Source: Bacteroidales bacterium | Lineage (GTDB): Bacteria > Bacteroidota > Bacteroidia > Bacteroidales > WCHB1-69 | NCBI GenBank assembly: GCA_017535665.1 | Contig: JAFXTS010000025.1 | Coordinates: 62,001 to 126,000, forward strand | Length of the DNA stretch: 64,000 bases | Direction: 5' to 3' | In this document: piece after piece, positions 1 to 7,734 of the stretch | Position numbering within the stretch: position 1 is the stretch's first letter | Layout of the letters: each line of letters begins with the position of its first letter | Translations under genes and position numbers: made by a program | The notes under the pieces: generated by a model | What the model saw: only the letters and a program-made list of their open reading frames with translations | The model's database searches: none | Told to the model about the DNA's origin: nothing

Positions 1-972
1 TTCCCACACCTGCATCAGCAGATTGTCAACGGCCTCGGGGGTCTTGGCCATGCAGTTGTCGAGCACAAAGGCAGCGTGTGACGTGTAGCCCATGATCTGA
101 GCGCGCTCGAGGCGGAGGTTCACAATCTGGTTGATGACCTCGCTGTTGTCGAACTCGCCGGAGGTGCAACGGGTGGAGTACGCGGTCCAGAGCTCACGGC
201 GCAGGTCGCGGTTGCGGCAGTTCATCAGGAACGGCTCCATGCTGGGCACATGAATGGTGAAAACATACTTGCCGCGGGTGGCAGGATCGGCGTTGGCGGC
301 CTCGCGGGCGGCATCAATCTGACTCTGCGGCATCCCAGCCAAGTCGTTCACATTGTCAACCACCAGTTTATAGTCGTTGGTGGCCTTCAGCACGTTGTTG
401 CCGAACTTGAGGGTCAGCACCGACAGCTGTTCGTTGATGGCGCTGAAACGGGCCTGCTTCTCCACCGGCACGTTGGCACCACCCCGTACAAAACTCTTGT
501 ACACCTCCTCCAGCAGACGCATCTGCTCGGCATTCAGATTCAAAGAGGCGCGTTTTTCGTACACGGTCTTCACACGGGCAAACAACTTGGCATTCAGCAT
601 GATATTATCGCCATGCTGCGAAAGTTTTGGATAAACCTTCTCGGCAATCGCCTCCATTTCGGGACTGTTGCAGCACTCGGTGAGGTTGAAGAAAACGCCC
701 GACACCTTGTTGAGCAACGAACCGCTGTTCTCGAAAGCGAGAATGGTATTTTCGAAAGTGGGAGCCTGTTTGTTGTTGGTAATAGCCTTAATTTCAGCCA
801 TTTGTTGCTTCATACCCGTCTCAAAAGCAGGTAGATAATGCTCGGCTTTGATTTTGTCGAAGGGGGGAACGCCGTAAGGAGTGTTCCACTCTTGCATGAA
901 GGGGTTTGACTTCTGGGCTGAAACCGTGACAGCCAATGTTACGAAAGCCATGACGATAAAGATTTTTTTCAT
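1..972 (-). CDS. M3 family metallopeptidase (peptidyl-dipeptidase Dcp-like), C-terminus outside window
   Basis: The first 324 codons of a zinc oligopeptidase that would trim dipeptides or short oligopeptides, probably in the periplasm. Residues 1-20 (MKKIFIVMAFVTLAVTVSA then Q) are a classic signal peptide. What follows (NPFMQEW, YGVPPFDKI, a helical segment with NLTECC, then LFARVKTVYEKRASL) matches the N-terminal helical domain of Dcp-type M3 enzymes. The HExxH catalytic region is expected beyond base 1 and is not seen. The gene follows mrp by 30 bases on the same strand and is probably co-transcribed. The family call is good; the substrate is inferred. Confidence 0.85.
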   Translation of the reverse strand, partial: MKKIFIVMAFVTLAVTVSAQKSNPFMQEWNTPYGVPPFDKIKAEHYLPAFETGMKQQMAEIKAITNNKQAPTFENTILAFENSGSLLNKVSGVFFNLTECCNSPEMEAIAEKVYPKLSQHGDNIMLNAKLFARVKTVYEKRASLNLNAEQMRLLEEVYKSFVRGGANVPVEKQARFSAINEQLSVLTLKFGNNVLKATNDYKLVVDNVNDLAGMPQSQIDAAREAANADPATRGKYVFTIHVPSMEPFLMNCRNRDLRRELWTAYSTRCTSGEFDNSEVINQIVNLRLERAQIMGYTSHAAFVLDNCMAKTPEAVDNLLMQVWE

Positions 973-1002
973 ATTATTCAATTTCAATATTTTATAAAAG
1001 GA

Positions 1003-2193
1003 TTACTGATGACAATCTTCGTGTCCTGCGCAGCCCACACCGGAGTCTCTGACGAGACCGGCAAGGTAGGCGTTGACGAGCATAGTGACTTCGCCTGTGC
1101 AGCCACGGATGACGCGAATATGCTGGGCTTCCAACACGTTTTTGGCACCTTCGCCCATGTTGCCGGCCAGCATCACCGACACGCCCTGCTGGGCCAGCAC
1201 CGATGCGATGTTGGACTTACATCCGCACCCCTGCCCTGCCGGCAGCGTGGTTTGCGATACGATTTCGTCATTGTCGCCAATCTCGAAGATGGTGTAGTGA
1301 TCGCAATGACCGAAATGGTCGTCCACATGGCCATCCACAGTGGGAACGGCGATTTTGAGCGGTCCGTTGGTGTTGGGCAACTGGTGGTCGAGAAACTCCA
1401 CCACCTGATCGGCAATCTGCTCGAAGGCCTTGCAGATGAGGGCATTGCTGTTGGAAAGCAGGCAGTCCTGATTTTCCACTTCTTCAACATCCTGAATCAA
1501 AGGAATTTGAGCCAGCAGGCGGGTATTGAACTCTTCGGCGAGTTTCTGACCGCCACCTTTGCCGAAAAGGAGATATTTCTCGTCGGGATGTTCCTTCGGG
1601 GTGAACCACGACATATTCTCCACGATACCGATCAACGGCACATTCATCTTGGAGACCGAGAACATCTCGGCACCTTTGCGCGCGTCGTTCACGGCCAGCA
1701 CCTGCGGGGTGGTGACCACGATGGCGCCGTCCACCTCGAACTGCTGCATTGTAGAAATCTGGATGTCGCCCGTGCCGGGAGGGAAGTCGATGACGAGGTA
1801 GTCAAGTTCGCCCCACTGGGTCTTTGAAATCAGCTGCGACAAGGCACTGGCGGCCATGGGACCACGCCAAATGACAGCCAGACTGTTGTCCACCAACAAA
1901 CCTAAAGAGATAATCTTGAGACCATATTTCTCAACGGGCACAAGGTACTCCTCTTCGCCCACGTAGGTGGCGTCCACGGGCATATTCTCCACGCCAAACA
2001 TCTTATGGATGGAAGGGCCATAGATGTCAGCATCCATCACGCCCACACGATAACCCTGTTTAGCCAGAGTAAGCGCGAGGTTAGCGGCGACGGTCGATTT
2101 GCCCACTCCGCCCTTTCCAGAGGCGACCACAATAATCTTTCCGATGTTCTCCATTTTGTGTTTTGCCATCGGTGCATTTTCATTACATGCCAT
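1003..2193 (-). CDS. Mrp/NBP35-type P-loop ATPase fused to a NifX-like dinitrogenase cofactor domain
   Basis: Iron-sulfur cluster carrier ATPase of 396 residues. Residues 26-34 hold the deviant Walker A GKGGVGKST; DADIYGPS and the DFPPGTGD switch follow, as in Mrp. The family's usual CxxC after ENMS is missing: here the text reads ENMSWFTPKEHPDEKY. From about residue 275 a second domain (KIAVPTVDGHVDDHFGHCDHY, then GCGCKSN and ending GCAGHEDCHQ) resembles NifX/NafY/NifB C-terminal domains and is rich in Cys and His, so it may supply cluster ligands. Mrp acts in the cytoplasm in cluster delivery. A minus-strand TACTTTTG promoter lies about 65 bases upstream of the start. Confidence 0.9.
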   Translation of the reverse strand: MACNENAPMAKHKMENIGKIIVVASGKGGVGKSTVAANLALTLAKQGYRVGVMDADIYGPSIHKMFGVENMPVDATYVGEEEYLVPVEKYGLKIISLGLLVDNSLAVIWRGPMAASALSQLISKTQWGELDYLVIDFPPGTGDIQISTMQQFEVDGAIVVTTPQVLAVNDARKGAEMFSVSKMNVPLIGIVENMSWFTPKEHPDEKYLLFGKGGGQKLAEEFNTRLLAQIPLIQDVEEVENQDCLLSNSNALICKAFEQIADQVVEFLDHQLPNTNGPLKIAVPTVDGHVDDHFGHCDHYTIFEIGDNDEIVSQTTLPAGQGCGCKSNIASVLAQQGVSVMLAGNMGEGAKNVLEAQHIRVIRGCTGEVTMLVNAYLAGLVRDSGVGCAGHEDCHQ

Positions 2194-2257
2194 AATAAAT
2201 TGATTTATTGTTATTTATAATTACAATTTCTAAAAAAAAACGTCTTAATAAAGGGAA

Positions 2258-2266
2258 GCAAAAGTA
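2258..2266 (-). promoter_or_regulatory. Bacteroidota -7 promoter for the mrp-like gene
   Basis: On the minus strand the bases read TACTTTTGC, fitting the TAnnTTTG -7 element, about 65 bases upstream of the mrp start codon. The divergent alcohol dehydrogenase promoter lies 26 bases away. Confidence 0.6.
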
Positions 2267-2291
2267 CAAAAAATTATTCAGAGAAAAAGAG

Positions 2292-2299
2292 TATTTTTG
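2292..2299 (+). promoter_or_regulatory. Bacteroidota -7 promoter for the iron alcohol dehydrogenase
   Basis: TATTTTTG followed by C, about 100 bases before the dehydrogenase start codon. The long 5' leader is AT-rich with no clear structure. Confidence 0.55.
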
Positions 2300-2397
2300 C
2301 ATTCGTATTTTTAACGCAAAGACTATCGAATAGCATTGACCTGATTGTGGGATAACATTTTCATCATTATTTATAAAAACATAAAATAAAAAATACC

Positions 2398-3561
2398 ATG
2401 CAAAATTTTGATTATCAAACACCTACACGCCTCATCTTTGGCAAAGGCGTGATTGAAAAACTGCCCAAAGTAATGGCTCAATTGGGGAAGAAAGTCCTCT
2501 TGACCTATGGTGGAGGCAGCATCAAGAAGATGGGGTTGTACCAGAAAGTACACGAGTTACTGCAAGACTACAACATTGTGGAACTATCTGATATACAACC
2601 CAATCCAAAATATGATCCCAGCGTACTTGATGGGGTACGGCTGTGCAAGGAGCACCACATCGAGGTGATTCTGGCGGTAGGCGGTGGCAGCGTTCTCGAC
2701 TGCTCGAAGGCCATTGCTGCGGGGGCCTGCTACGACGGCGACCCGTGGGACCTCATCTCCTACAAAGTGAAAGCCAAGGCCGCATTACCCATCGTTGATA
2801 TCATCACCCTTGCGGCCACCGGCAGCGAATACGACACCTTTGGGGTCATCTCGCGCACCGAAACCAACGACAAGATCGGCTATGGTGACAGGCTGCTCTA
2901 CCCGGCCGTATCGTTCCTCGATCCGACCTACACCTTCACTGTCAGCAGGAAACAGACCGCCGCAGGCATTGCCGATGCGATGAACCACGTGATGGAACAG
3001 TACTTCACGGAGGACACTACGCTGTTGAACGACGGCTTCTGCGAGTCGATGTTGCGCAGTCTGATGGTGAACGGCCGCAAGTGCTTGGAGAACCCGGAAG
3101 ATTACACAGCCCGTGCCGAGATGATGCTGGCCTGCACCTATGGCTGCAACGGCATTCTCTCGCTCGGCAACAGTCCGTCGGGCTGGCCCTGCCACGGCAT
3201 CGAGCACGCCCTCAGCGCCTACTACGACATCACCCACGGCTGGGGGTTGGCCATCATCACCCCGCACTGGATGCGCCATATCCTGAGCGAGCGCACCCTG
3301 CCCCGTTTCGTGAAATACGGCACCAACGTGTTCGGCATTGACGCGAACTTGGATCCATGGGAGATTGCCCGCAAGGCCATTGATGCCACCCACGACTTCT
3401 TCGAAAGCATCGGCATCCCGATGCACCTGCGAGCGGTGGGCATCGACGAGAGCCGCATCGGCGAGATGGCGCACCACATTGCCGTGAACGAGGGGCTGGA
3501 GAATGCCTACGTGCCGCTCACCGAAGCCGACATCGCCAAGATTATCATGGACAGTTTGTAA
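2398..3561 (+). CDS. iron-containing alcohol dehydrogenase (butanol dehydrogenase/YqhD-like)
   Basis: NAD(P)H-dependent, metal-containing alcohol dehydrogenase of 387 residues, the usual length for the BDH/YqhD group. The N-terminus FDYQTPTRLIFGKG and the nucleotide-binding GGGSVLDCSKAIAAG (about residue 97) are characteristic. Metal ligands are expected in GIADAMNHVMEQYF and in the GWPCHGIEHALSAYYDITHGWG segment, both present. In a fermentative cell it would reduce aldehydes to alcohols in the cytoplasm. It has its own promoter and is followed 30 bases later by a cupin gene on the same strand. The precise aldehyde cannot be told from sequence. Confidence 0.92.
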   Translation: MQNFDYQTPTRLIFGKGVIEKLPKVMAQLGKKVLLTYGGGSIKKMGLYQKVHELLQDYNIVELSDIQPNPKYDPSVLDGVRLCKEHHIEVILAVGGGSVLDCSKAIAAGACYDGDPWDLISYKVKAKAALPIVDIITLAATGSEYDTFGVISRTETNDKIGYGDRLLYPAVSFLDPTYTFTVSRKQTAAGIADAMNHVMEQYFTEDTTLLNDGFCESMLRSLMVNGRKCLENPEDYTARAEMMLACTYGCNGILSLGNSPSGWPCHGIEHALSAYYDITHGWGLAIITPHWMRHILSERTLPRFVKYGTNVFGIDANLDPWEIARKAIDATHDFFESIGIPMHLRAVGIDESRIGEMAHHIAVNEGLENAYVPLTEADIAKIIMDSL

Positions 3562-3591
3562 TGCCGCAGGACACCGCTATATTTTTCTTTC

Positions 3592-4047
3592 ATGAACGCA
3601 ACAGAATACATCCAAAAACTGGGCTTGGTGCCGCATCCGGAAGGAGGCTACTACCGCCAGCTGTTCGGCAACGACAAGACGGGCGACAAAGCCCTTTCCA
3701 CCATCTATTACCTGCTGACCGCCAACGATATGTCAGCGTTCCACCGTCTGCACAACATGGTGGAAATCTGGTATTTCCATGCGGGAGAACCACTCAATAT
3801 CTATGTAATCGACCCGAACGGGACCTTGGCCGTCCATCAGCTTTCCGAACAAGACGAGATGCAGGTGGTCATCCAACCAGAGCAGTGGTTCGCCGCCGAG
3901 ATCCCCTCCAAGTGCGGCTTCTGTCTCGTTGGCTGCGCCGTAGGTCCGGCCTTCCGTTTCGAGAACTTCGAACTGGCTAAGAAAGAGGAACTGCTGAAGC
4001 AGCACCCTCAGCACGAGGAGTTGATTGAGAGGATGTGCAGGGAGTAA
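3592..4047 (+). CDS. cupin domain protein of the DUF985 family
   Basis: A 151-residue single-domain beta-barrel protein. HPEGGYYRQLF near the N-terminus, STIYYLL, the FHRLHNMVEIWYFHAGEPL strand pair with likely metal-binding His and Glu, and GCAVGPAFRFENFEL near the end mark Cupin_5/DUF985. Family members are thought to bind a metal or sugar-like ligand, but no reaction is established. It follows the alcohol dehydrogenase by 30 bases, so it may be co-transcribed. A C-terminal fragment very like the end of this protein is found at 6787-6840, suggesting a lost paralogue. Confidence 0.88.
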   Translation: MNATEYIQKLGLVPHPEGGYYRQLFGNDKTGDKALSTIYYLLTANDMSAFHRLHNMVEIWYFHAGEPLNIYVIDPNGTLAVHQLSEQDEMQVVIQPEQWFAAEIPSKCGFCLVGCAVGPAFRFENFELAKKEELLKQHPQHEELIERMCRE

Positions 4048-4057
4048 CACGGAATCC

Positions 4058-4123
4058 ATGCCGGAGGCATGACACGCGCCGCCAGGCGCAGTTAACACCA
4101 TACAAGCGCAGCGCAGTGTGGTG
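4058..4123 (+). repeat. 66-nt three-hairpin repeat, copy A
   Basis: Three consecutive hairpins: ATGCC-GGA-GGCAT, then GCGCC-GCCA-GGCGC, then CACCATAC/GTGTGGTG arms around an AAGCGCAGCGCA loop. Two further copies of exactly the same length are at 4993-5058 and 5079-5144. It lies between the cupin gene and the transposase. Confidence 0.85.
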
Positions 4124-4242
4124 TTACACGAGCGCGATAGCGCGTAGTGTGGTGGATACACCAGCGCAGCGCAGTGTGGTGACGCACCAGCGCGGCGCAG
4201 TATGGTGCGATAGCGCGCAGTGCAAGCATCTCGGAGAGATGC
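4124..4242. repeat. cluster of degenerate hairpin arms ending in a REP-like hairpin
   Basis: Several imperfect repeats of the third hairpin of the 66-nt unit (CACCAGCGCAGCGCAGTGTGGTG and variants) in tandem, then a 17-nt perfect hairpin GCATCTC-GGA-GAGATGC at 4226-4242, six bases from the transposase stop codon. Confidence 0.75.
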
Positions 4243-4247
4243 AACTA

Positions 4248-4697
4248 TCAATCCTTGAGAAAGTACTCCTCCTTGATCTCAACGCCATTCTCAACCAGCA
4301 AAGCCCGATACTCATCGGCAAATGCTACACTATGATGGTGCTTTTTCTGCTTGGCGATATAACCCACTATTCTACCTTTATCAAGCAGACTGCATGAAAA
4401 ACCGGCATACTCCTTCGTCCATCCGTCAAATAACGGGAAATGAGGATTTTCCTTGAGCCACTTGCTGGTGGCAATTTTAAGTTCCTGGACAAACTTGGAC
4501 ATTGCCAAGGTTGCGGGCAAAGAAACAAAAAGATGAATATGGTCGGGCATCCCGCCGATGCGGTAAAGTCGGGCTCCCTTATTGTTAATAAATCCATGCA
4601 TATAAGAGTAGAGCTCTCGTTCGTGCTCTTCAACTATGGCTGGAATACTCCAGTGTGTGCGAAGTACAATGTGATAAAATGTTTGCGTATAACTCAT
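4248..4697 (-). CDS. IS200-like/REP-associated tyrosine transposase (Y1 family)
   Basis: Single-strand DNA transposase of 149 residues with the HUH fold. The metal-binding HIH motif is at residues 53-55 (GGMPDHIHLF) and the catalytic tyrosine is Y113 in VGYIAKQKKHH, as in IS200/IS605 TnpA and RAYT proteins. The gene is intact. It is bracketed by two hairpins, GCATCTC-GGA-GAGATGC at 4226-4242 and GCATCTC-TCC-GAGATGC at 4778-4794, which are reverse complements of each other. Classical IS200 ends carry same-strand hairpins, so this inverted arrangement looks more like a RAYT inside a REPIN. No TnpB-like partner is present. Whether it is mobile or domesticated is not decidable here. Confidence 0.9.
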   Translation of the reverse strand: MSYTQTFYHIVLRTHWSIPAIVEEHERELYSYMHGFINNKGARLYRIGGMPDHIHLFVSLPATLAMSKFVQELKIATSKWLKENPHFPLFDGWTKEYAGFSCSLLDKGRIVGYIAKQKKHHHSVAFADEYRALLVENGVEIKEEYFLKD

Positions 4698-4777
4698 AAC
4701 CTCTATTTATTATAGTTGTTAATATTTTGTTTATGATATGATAATAACGGAGAGATAGAAGGATTATTGTATATGTC

Positions 4778-4905
4778 GCATCTCTCCGAGATGCTCGCAG
4801 TTTTTACGCATGAGTATCACTACACGAGTCCCGCTTATAAACGCCACACTACGCTTCGCTCGTGTGGCGTTTATTGCACTCATGCGTGTCGCCTCTCCGA
4901 GGCGA
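4778..4905. repeat. hairpin cluster on the 5' side of the transposase
   Basis: Contains GCATCTC-TCC-GAGATGC (4778-4794), a 10-bp perfect inverted repeat ACGCATGAGT/ACTCATGCGT (4806-4815 and 4878-4887) enclosing a second stem ACGCCACAC/GTGTGGCGT (4841-4870), and TCGCCTC-TCC-GAGGCGA (4889-4905). The TCC triloops are the complement of the GGA triloops on the other side of the transposase. Confidence 0.8.
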
Positions 4906-4949
4906 TGATCCATACAATCAACAGACAACTTATGTATGACATTTTTTTC

Positions 4950-4957
4950 TATTTTTG
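4950..4957 (+). promoter_or_regulatory. -7 promoter reading toward the truncated YdeI-like gene
   Basis: TATTTTTG followed by CAC. The transcript would run through two copies of the 66-nt hairpin unit before the start codon at 5161, giving that gene a highly structured leader. Confidence 0.5.
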
Positions 4958-4992
4958 CACGGTCAAAACTGATAGGAACAAACATACGAACC

Positions 4993-5058
4993 ATGCCGAA
5001 GGCATGACACGCGCCGCCAGGCGCAGTAAACACCACACAAGCACAGCGCAGTGTGGTG
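4993..5058 (+). repeat. 66-nt three-hairpin repeat, copy B
   Basis: ATGCC-GAA-GGCAT, GCGCC-GCCA-GGCGC and CACCACAC/GTGTGGTG arms, the same order and the same total length as copies A and C. It lies 20 bases before copy C. Confidence 0.85.
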
Positions 5059-5078
5059 GATATACAAGTATACAACCC

Positions 5079-5144
5079 ATGCCGGAGGCATGAGACGCGC
5101 CGCCAGGCGCAATTAACACCACACAAGCGCAGCTCAGTATGGTG
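5079..5144 (+). repeat. 66-nt three-hairpin repeat, copy C
   Basis: ATGCC-GGA-GGCAT, GCGCC-GCCA-GGCGC and CACCACAC/GTATGGTG arms; same order and length as copies A and B. It ends 16 bases before the next start codon. Confidence 0.85.
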
Positions 5145-5160
5145 TTTAAAACCAACAACC

Positions 5161-5496
5161 ATGACTATCACCAACCTACTAGAATACACCTCCCGCACAC
5201 AGCTCAGACAGTGGCTCGCCGATAACCACCTGACAGCCAAGGAGTGCTGGGTGACGGTGAACCGTAGCAAACAGCCCCGTACCGACTGCATCCCATACGT
5301 GGAGGCGGTGGAGGAGGCCTTGTGCTACGGATGGATCGACAGCACTGTCAAGCGCCTGCCGGACGGACGGTGCGCACAACGCCTCTCGCCCCGCCGCAAA
5401 AACAGTCACTGGACGGAACTCAACCTGCAACGCTGCCGCCACCTGATGGAATGCGGTCTGATGACCGAAGCGGGATGGCAAGCGATGCCAAAATGA
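5161..5496 (+). pseudogene. YdeI/OmpD-associated family protein, C-terminally truncated
   Basis: The reading frame starts at MTITNLLEYTSRTQLRQWL and continues AKECWVTVNRSKQPRT, EALCYGWIDSTVKRLPDG and QRLSPRRKNSHWTELN, all typical of the YdeI-like (bacteriocin-protection-like) family. The frame ends after 111 residues at GWQAMPK, whereas relatives are around 190 residues and continue with a second helical half that is missing. The stop runs straight into the -33/-7 promoter of the next gene, so a deletion is likely. The longer frame beginning at 5053 is only translated repeat. It could still make a short protein; I call it a probable broken gene. Confidence 0.7.
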
Positions 5497-5517
5497 GTTG
5501 CAAAACGGTATTTTTTT

Positions 5518-5525
5518 TATTTTTG
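5518..5525 (+). promoter_or_regulatory. -33/-7 promoter of the symporter gene
   Basis: TATTTTTG with TTGC 20 bases upstream (5498), matching the Bacteroidota -33/-7 layout. It directly abuts the stop codon of the truncated upstream gene. Confidence 0.65.
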
Positions 5526-5553
5526 CAAAAATAAATAATCCTGAAGTGGAACC

Positions 5554-6762
5554 ATGAAAAAGCTCTCCCTCACCGCACAAATTGGCATTGCTTTAGTGCT
5601 GGCCGTCATCGCCGGCATCCTTTTAGGCCATCATGCCGACTTCGTCAACACCTACATCAAGCCCATCGGTATTATTTTCCTTAATCTGTTGAAATTCATT
5701 GTGGTACCGCTCGTGCTGTTCTCCATTATGGCAGGCATCCTGTCGATGAACGACATCTCGAAGGTGGGGAAACTCGGTCTCCGCGCCCTGCTTTACTTCA
5801 TGGCAACCACCCTCTTTGCGGTGACGCTGGGACTGGTTGTTCCCAGTCTGCTGAAGGGCCTCCTGCCGACCATCCACATCAGCACAGCTGCCACAGCGGA
5901 GACTATTGAGACGCCGCACCTGTCGGTGATGGACCAGATTGTCAACATGTTCCCGAGCAACATCCTCGCGCCGGTAAGCTCGATGGCGATGATGCAGGTC
6001 ATCGTAATCGCCCTGTTTTTCGGCATTGCGATGGTGCATGTGGGCGAGAAAGGCGAGATGGCGCGCAAGGTGACGCTCAGCTTCAACGACGTGGTTTGCA
6101 AGATTTTGGAGTACATCATGGCGTTGGCCCCCATCGGTGTGTTCTGTATGCTGACGCCCGTGGTGGTGGACAACGGTCCGGCGGTGCTGGGCTCGTACGC
6201 CGCCCTGTTGGGACTGGCCTACCTCTGTTTTGTCATCCATGCAGGCGTGGTCTATTCGTCGGCGGTGAAGTTTCTGGGCGGCCTCTCCCCGCTGAAGTTC
6301 TTCAAGGGGATGCAGTCGGCCATGCTGTTTGCCTTCTCCAGCGACTCGTCGGTGGCCACGCTGCCCTACACGATGCAGTGTACCGAAAAGCTGGGCGTGA
6401 ACAAGGACATCGGCCGCTTTGTGCTGTCGCTGGGCGCCACCATCAACATGGACGGGGTGGCCATCTATTTGGGGGTGGCTTCCGTATTCATGGCCAACTG
6501 CTGCGGCATCGACCTCACCATGGGGCAGTACATGGCCATTGCGTTTGCCTCCACGGTGGCCTCCATCGGCACGCCGGGCATCCCGGGCGGCAGTCTGGCG
6601 CTGATGGCGATGGTGTTCGCCTCGGCGGGCATCCCGGTGGAGTGCGTGGCCGTGGCCGCCGGCATCGACCGCATCATCGATATGGGCCGCACCGTCATGT
6701 CGATTACGGGCGATGCCTCGTGCGCCATCGTGATGCAGAAAAAAGTGGGACAAAAACTATAA
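5554..6762 (+). CDS. dicarboxylate/amino acid:cation symporter (DAACS family, GltP-like)
   Basis: Inner-membrane secondary transporter of 402 residues that would import glutamate, aspartate or C4-dicarboxylates with Na+ or H+. The family hallmarks are present: N-terminal membrane helices (IGIALVLAVIAGILLG), the hairpin-1 serine-rich motif as FSSDSSVATLP near residue 265, NMDGVAIYLGVASVF in the seventh helix (usually NMDGT), and GTPGIPGGSLALMAMV near the end. It has its own -33/-7 promoter and no co-directional close neighbour. The substrate cannot be fixed from sequence. Confidence 0.9.
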   Translation: MKKLSLTAQIGIALVLAVIAGILLGHHADFVNTYIKPIGIIFLNLLKFIVVPLVLFSIMAGILSMNDISKVGKLGLRALLYFMATTLFAVTLGLVVPSLLKGLLPTIHISTAATAETIETPHLSVMDQIVNMFPSNILAPVSSMAMMQVIVIALFFGIAMVHVGEKGEMARKVTLSFNDVVCKILEYIMALAPIGVFCMLTPVVVDNGPAVLGSYAALLGLAYLCFVIHAGVVYSSAVKFLGGLSPLKFFKGMQSAMLFAFSSDSSVATLPYTMQCTEKLGVNKDIGRFVLSLGATINMDGVAIYLGVASVFMANCCGIDLTMGQYMAIAFASTVASIGTPGIPGGSLALMAMVFASAGIPVECVAVAAGIDRIIDMGRTVMSITGDASCAIVMQKKVGQKL

Positions 6763-6786
6763 CACACTATATACCAAATACATATA

Positions 6787-6840
6787 ATGAGACCGTACGC
6801 GCAGCACGGGGAATTGTTAGAACGAATGTGCAAAGAATAG
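6787..6840 (+). pseudogene. relic of the C-terminus of a DUF985 cupin
   Basis: An 17-codon frame ending QHGELLERMCKE-stop closely matches the last residues of the intact cupin at 3592-4047 (QHEELIERMCRE-stop). No upstream cupin domain remains. The match is short, so a chance resemblance is possible, but the near identity over twelve residues at the same distance from a stop codon favours a decayed paralogue. Confidence 0.45.
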
Positions 6841-6925
6841 GGGCGGCCGTATGTTTTCATCAATGAACAGCTTACATAATTCCGAATATTTTTTCAAACA
6901 TCAATCACACATTTGAAATTTATTT

Positions 6926-6933
6926 TACTTTTG
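6926..6933 (+). promoter_or_regulatory. -7 promoter of the 253-residue secreted protein
   Basis: TACTTTTG followed by CAC, 25 bases before the start codon. Confidence 0.55.
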
Positions 6934-6958
6934 CACTCCCCAAAAAATCCATTGCCCT

Positions 6959-7720
6959 ATGAAAAAAGCACTACTCCTCCCGATTTTACTTTTCGCCACT
7001 ACGCTGTCTGCTACAGCACAAAGCGAGGCACAAGCCAAGTTGCTGACAGAAGCCTATAAACAACACTCCACCAAAATGCTGTTTGAATTTTTTGACCAAT
7101 GGGCCGAAGAGGTACAGTCCAATGAAAATGAGGCCCCAGACCCATACGTGGCAGAGGCACACAAAGTGTTTTCCGCCTTCTACCAACCGCTGGACGATGC
7201 GGGTTCAGAATGGGGTAAAGATCTATATAAAAAAAAGCCCTATTTCATTGTTCAGGGCTCTCTGTGGGAGATTAAACAAGCAAAGGAAATCCCTGATAGT
7301 TACAAAGAATTCAGCACCCTCACCACTCTGGATTCGGCTGTGGAATTCCGTCCTCCCGTACATTTTGAAGGAAAGAAAATTGTTTATCTCACAAAGGGTT
7401 ACAAGGAATTGTTGAACGCCTTTTTAGGGAATGTCCACACTGAACTAGGAGAGCAGAATATCATGCAGCCCGCATTTCCCATTGAAGAAAGCGAAAAGAG
7501 ACACAAATTTTTCACACAGGCAGCCCTTATTTTCTACGGACACTGGGGTGGCTATTGGCAATACGAGACCTATCCTGAAGCCAACATCATCATCTTCAAC
7601 CAGAACATGGATCGCGCCAAAGTGCTTTTCCGGTTTGTATATGAAGGCGGTGAAACAATTTTAGAAAAACAGAACGGTGAATGGATCGTAGTGGAGTCCC
7701 GTTTCACATGGATTGAGTAA
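6959..7720 (+). CDS. secreted protein of unknown function
   Basis: A 253-residue protein I do not recognise. Residues 1-20 (MKKALLLPILLFATTLSATAQ) are a Sec signal peptide without lipobox, so it is periplasmic or released. The mature part is soluble, rich in aromatic residues (FYGHWGGYWQYETYP) and ends in ESRFTWIE, which may be a C-terminal beta strand. No catalytic motif stands out. It has its own promoter, and the EamA transporter gene begins 14 bases later, so the two are likely co-transcribed. Confidence 0.75.
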   Translation: MKKALLLPILLFATTLSATAQSEAQAKLLTEAYKQHSTKMLFEFFDQWAEEVQSNENEAPDPYVAEAHKVFSAFYQPLDDAGSEWGKDLYKKKPYFIVQGSLWEIKQAKEIPDSYKEFSTLTTLDSAVEFRPPVHFEGKKIVYLTKGYKELLNAFLGNVHTELGEQNIMQPAFPIEESEKRHKFFTQAALIFYGHWGGYWQYETYPEANIIIFNQNMDRAKVLFRFVYEGGETILEKQNGEWIVVESRFTWIE

Positions 7721-7734
7721 TATTTCCCTCTCAA

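Noticed and set aside
4035..5291. Several 100-170 codon frames on both strands across the hairpin repeats
   Set aside because: They translate the GC-rich repeat units (repeating RRHDTRRQAQLTPYKRS-like text) and have no independent coding support.
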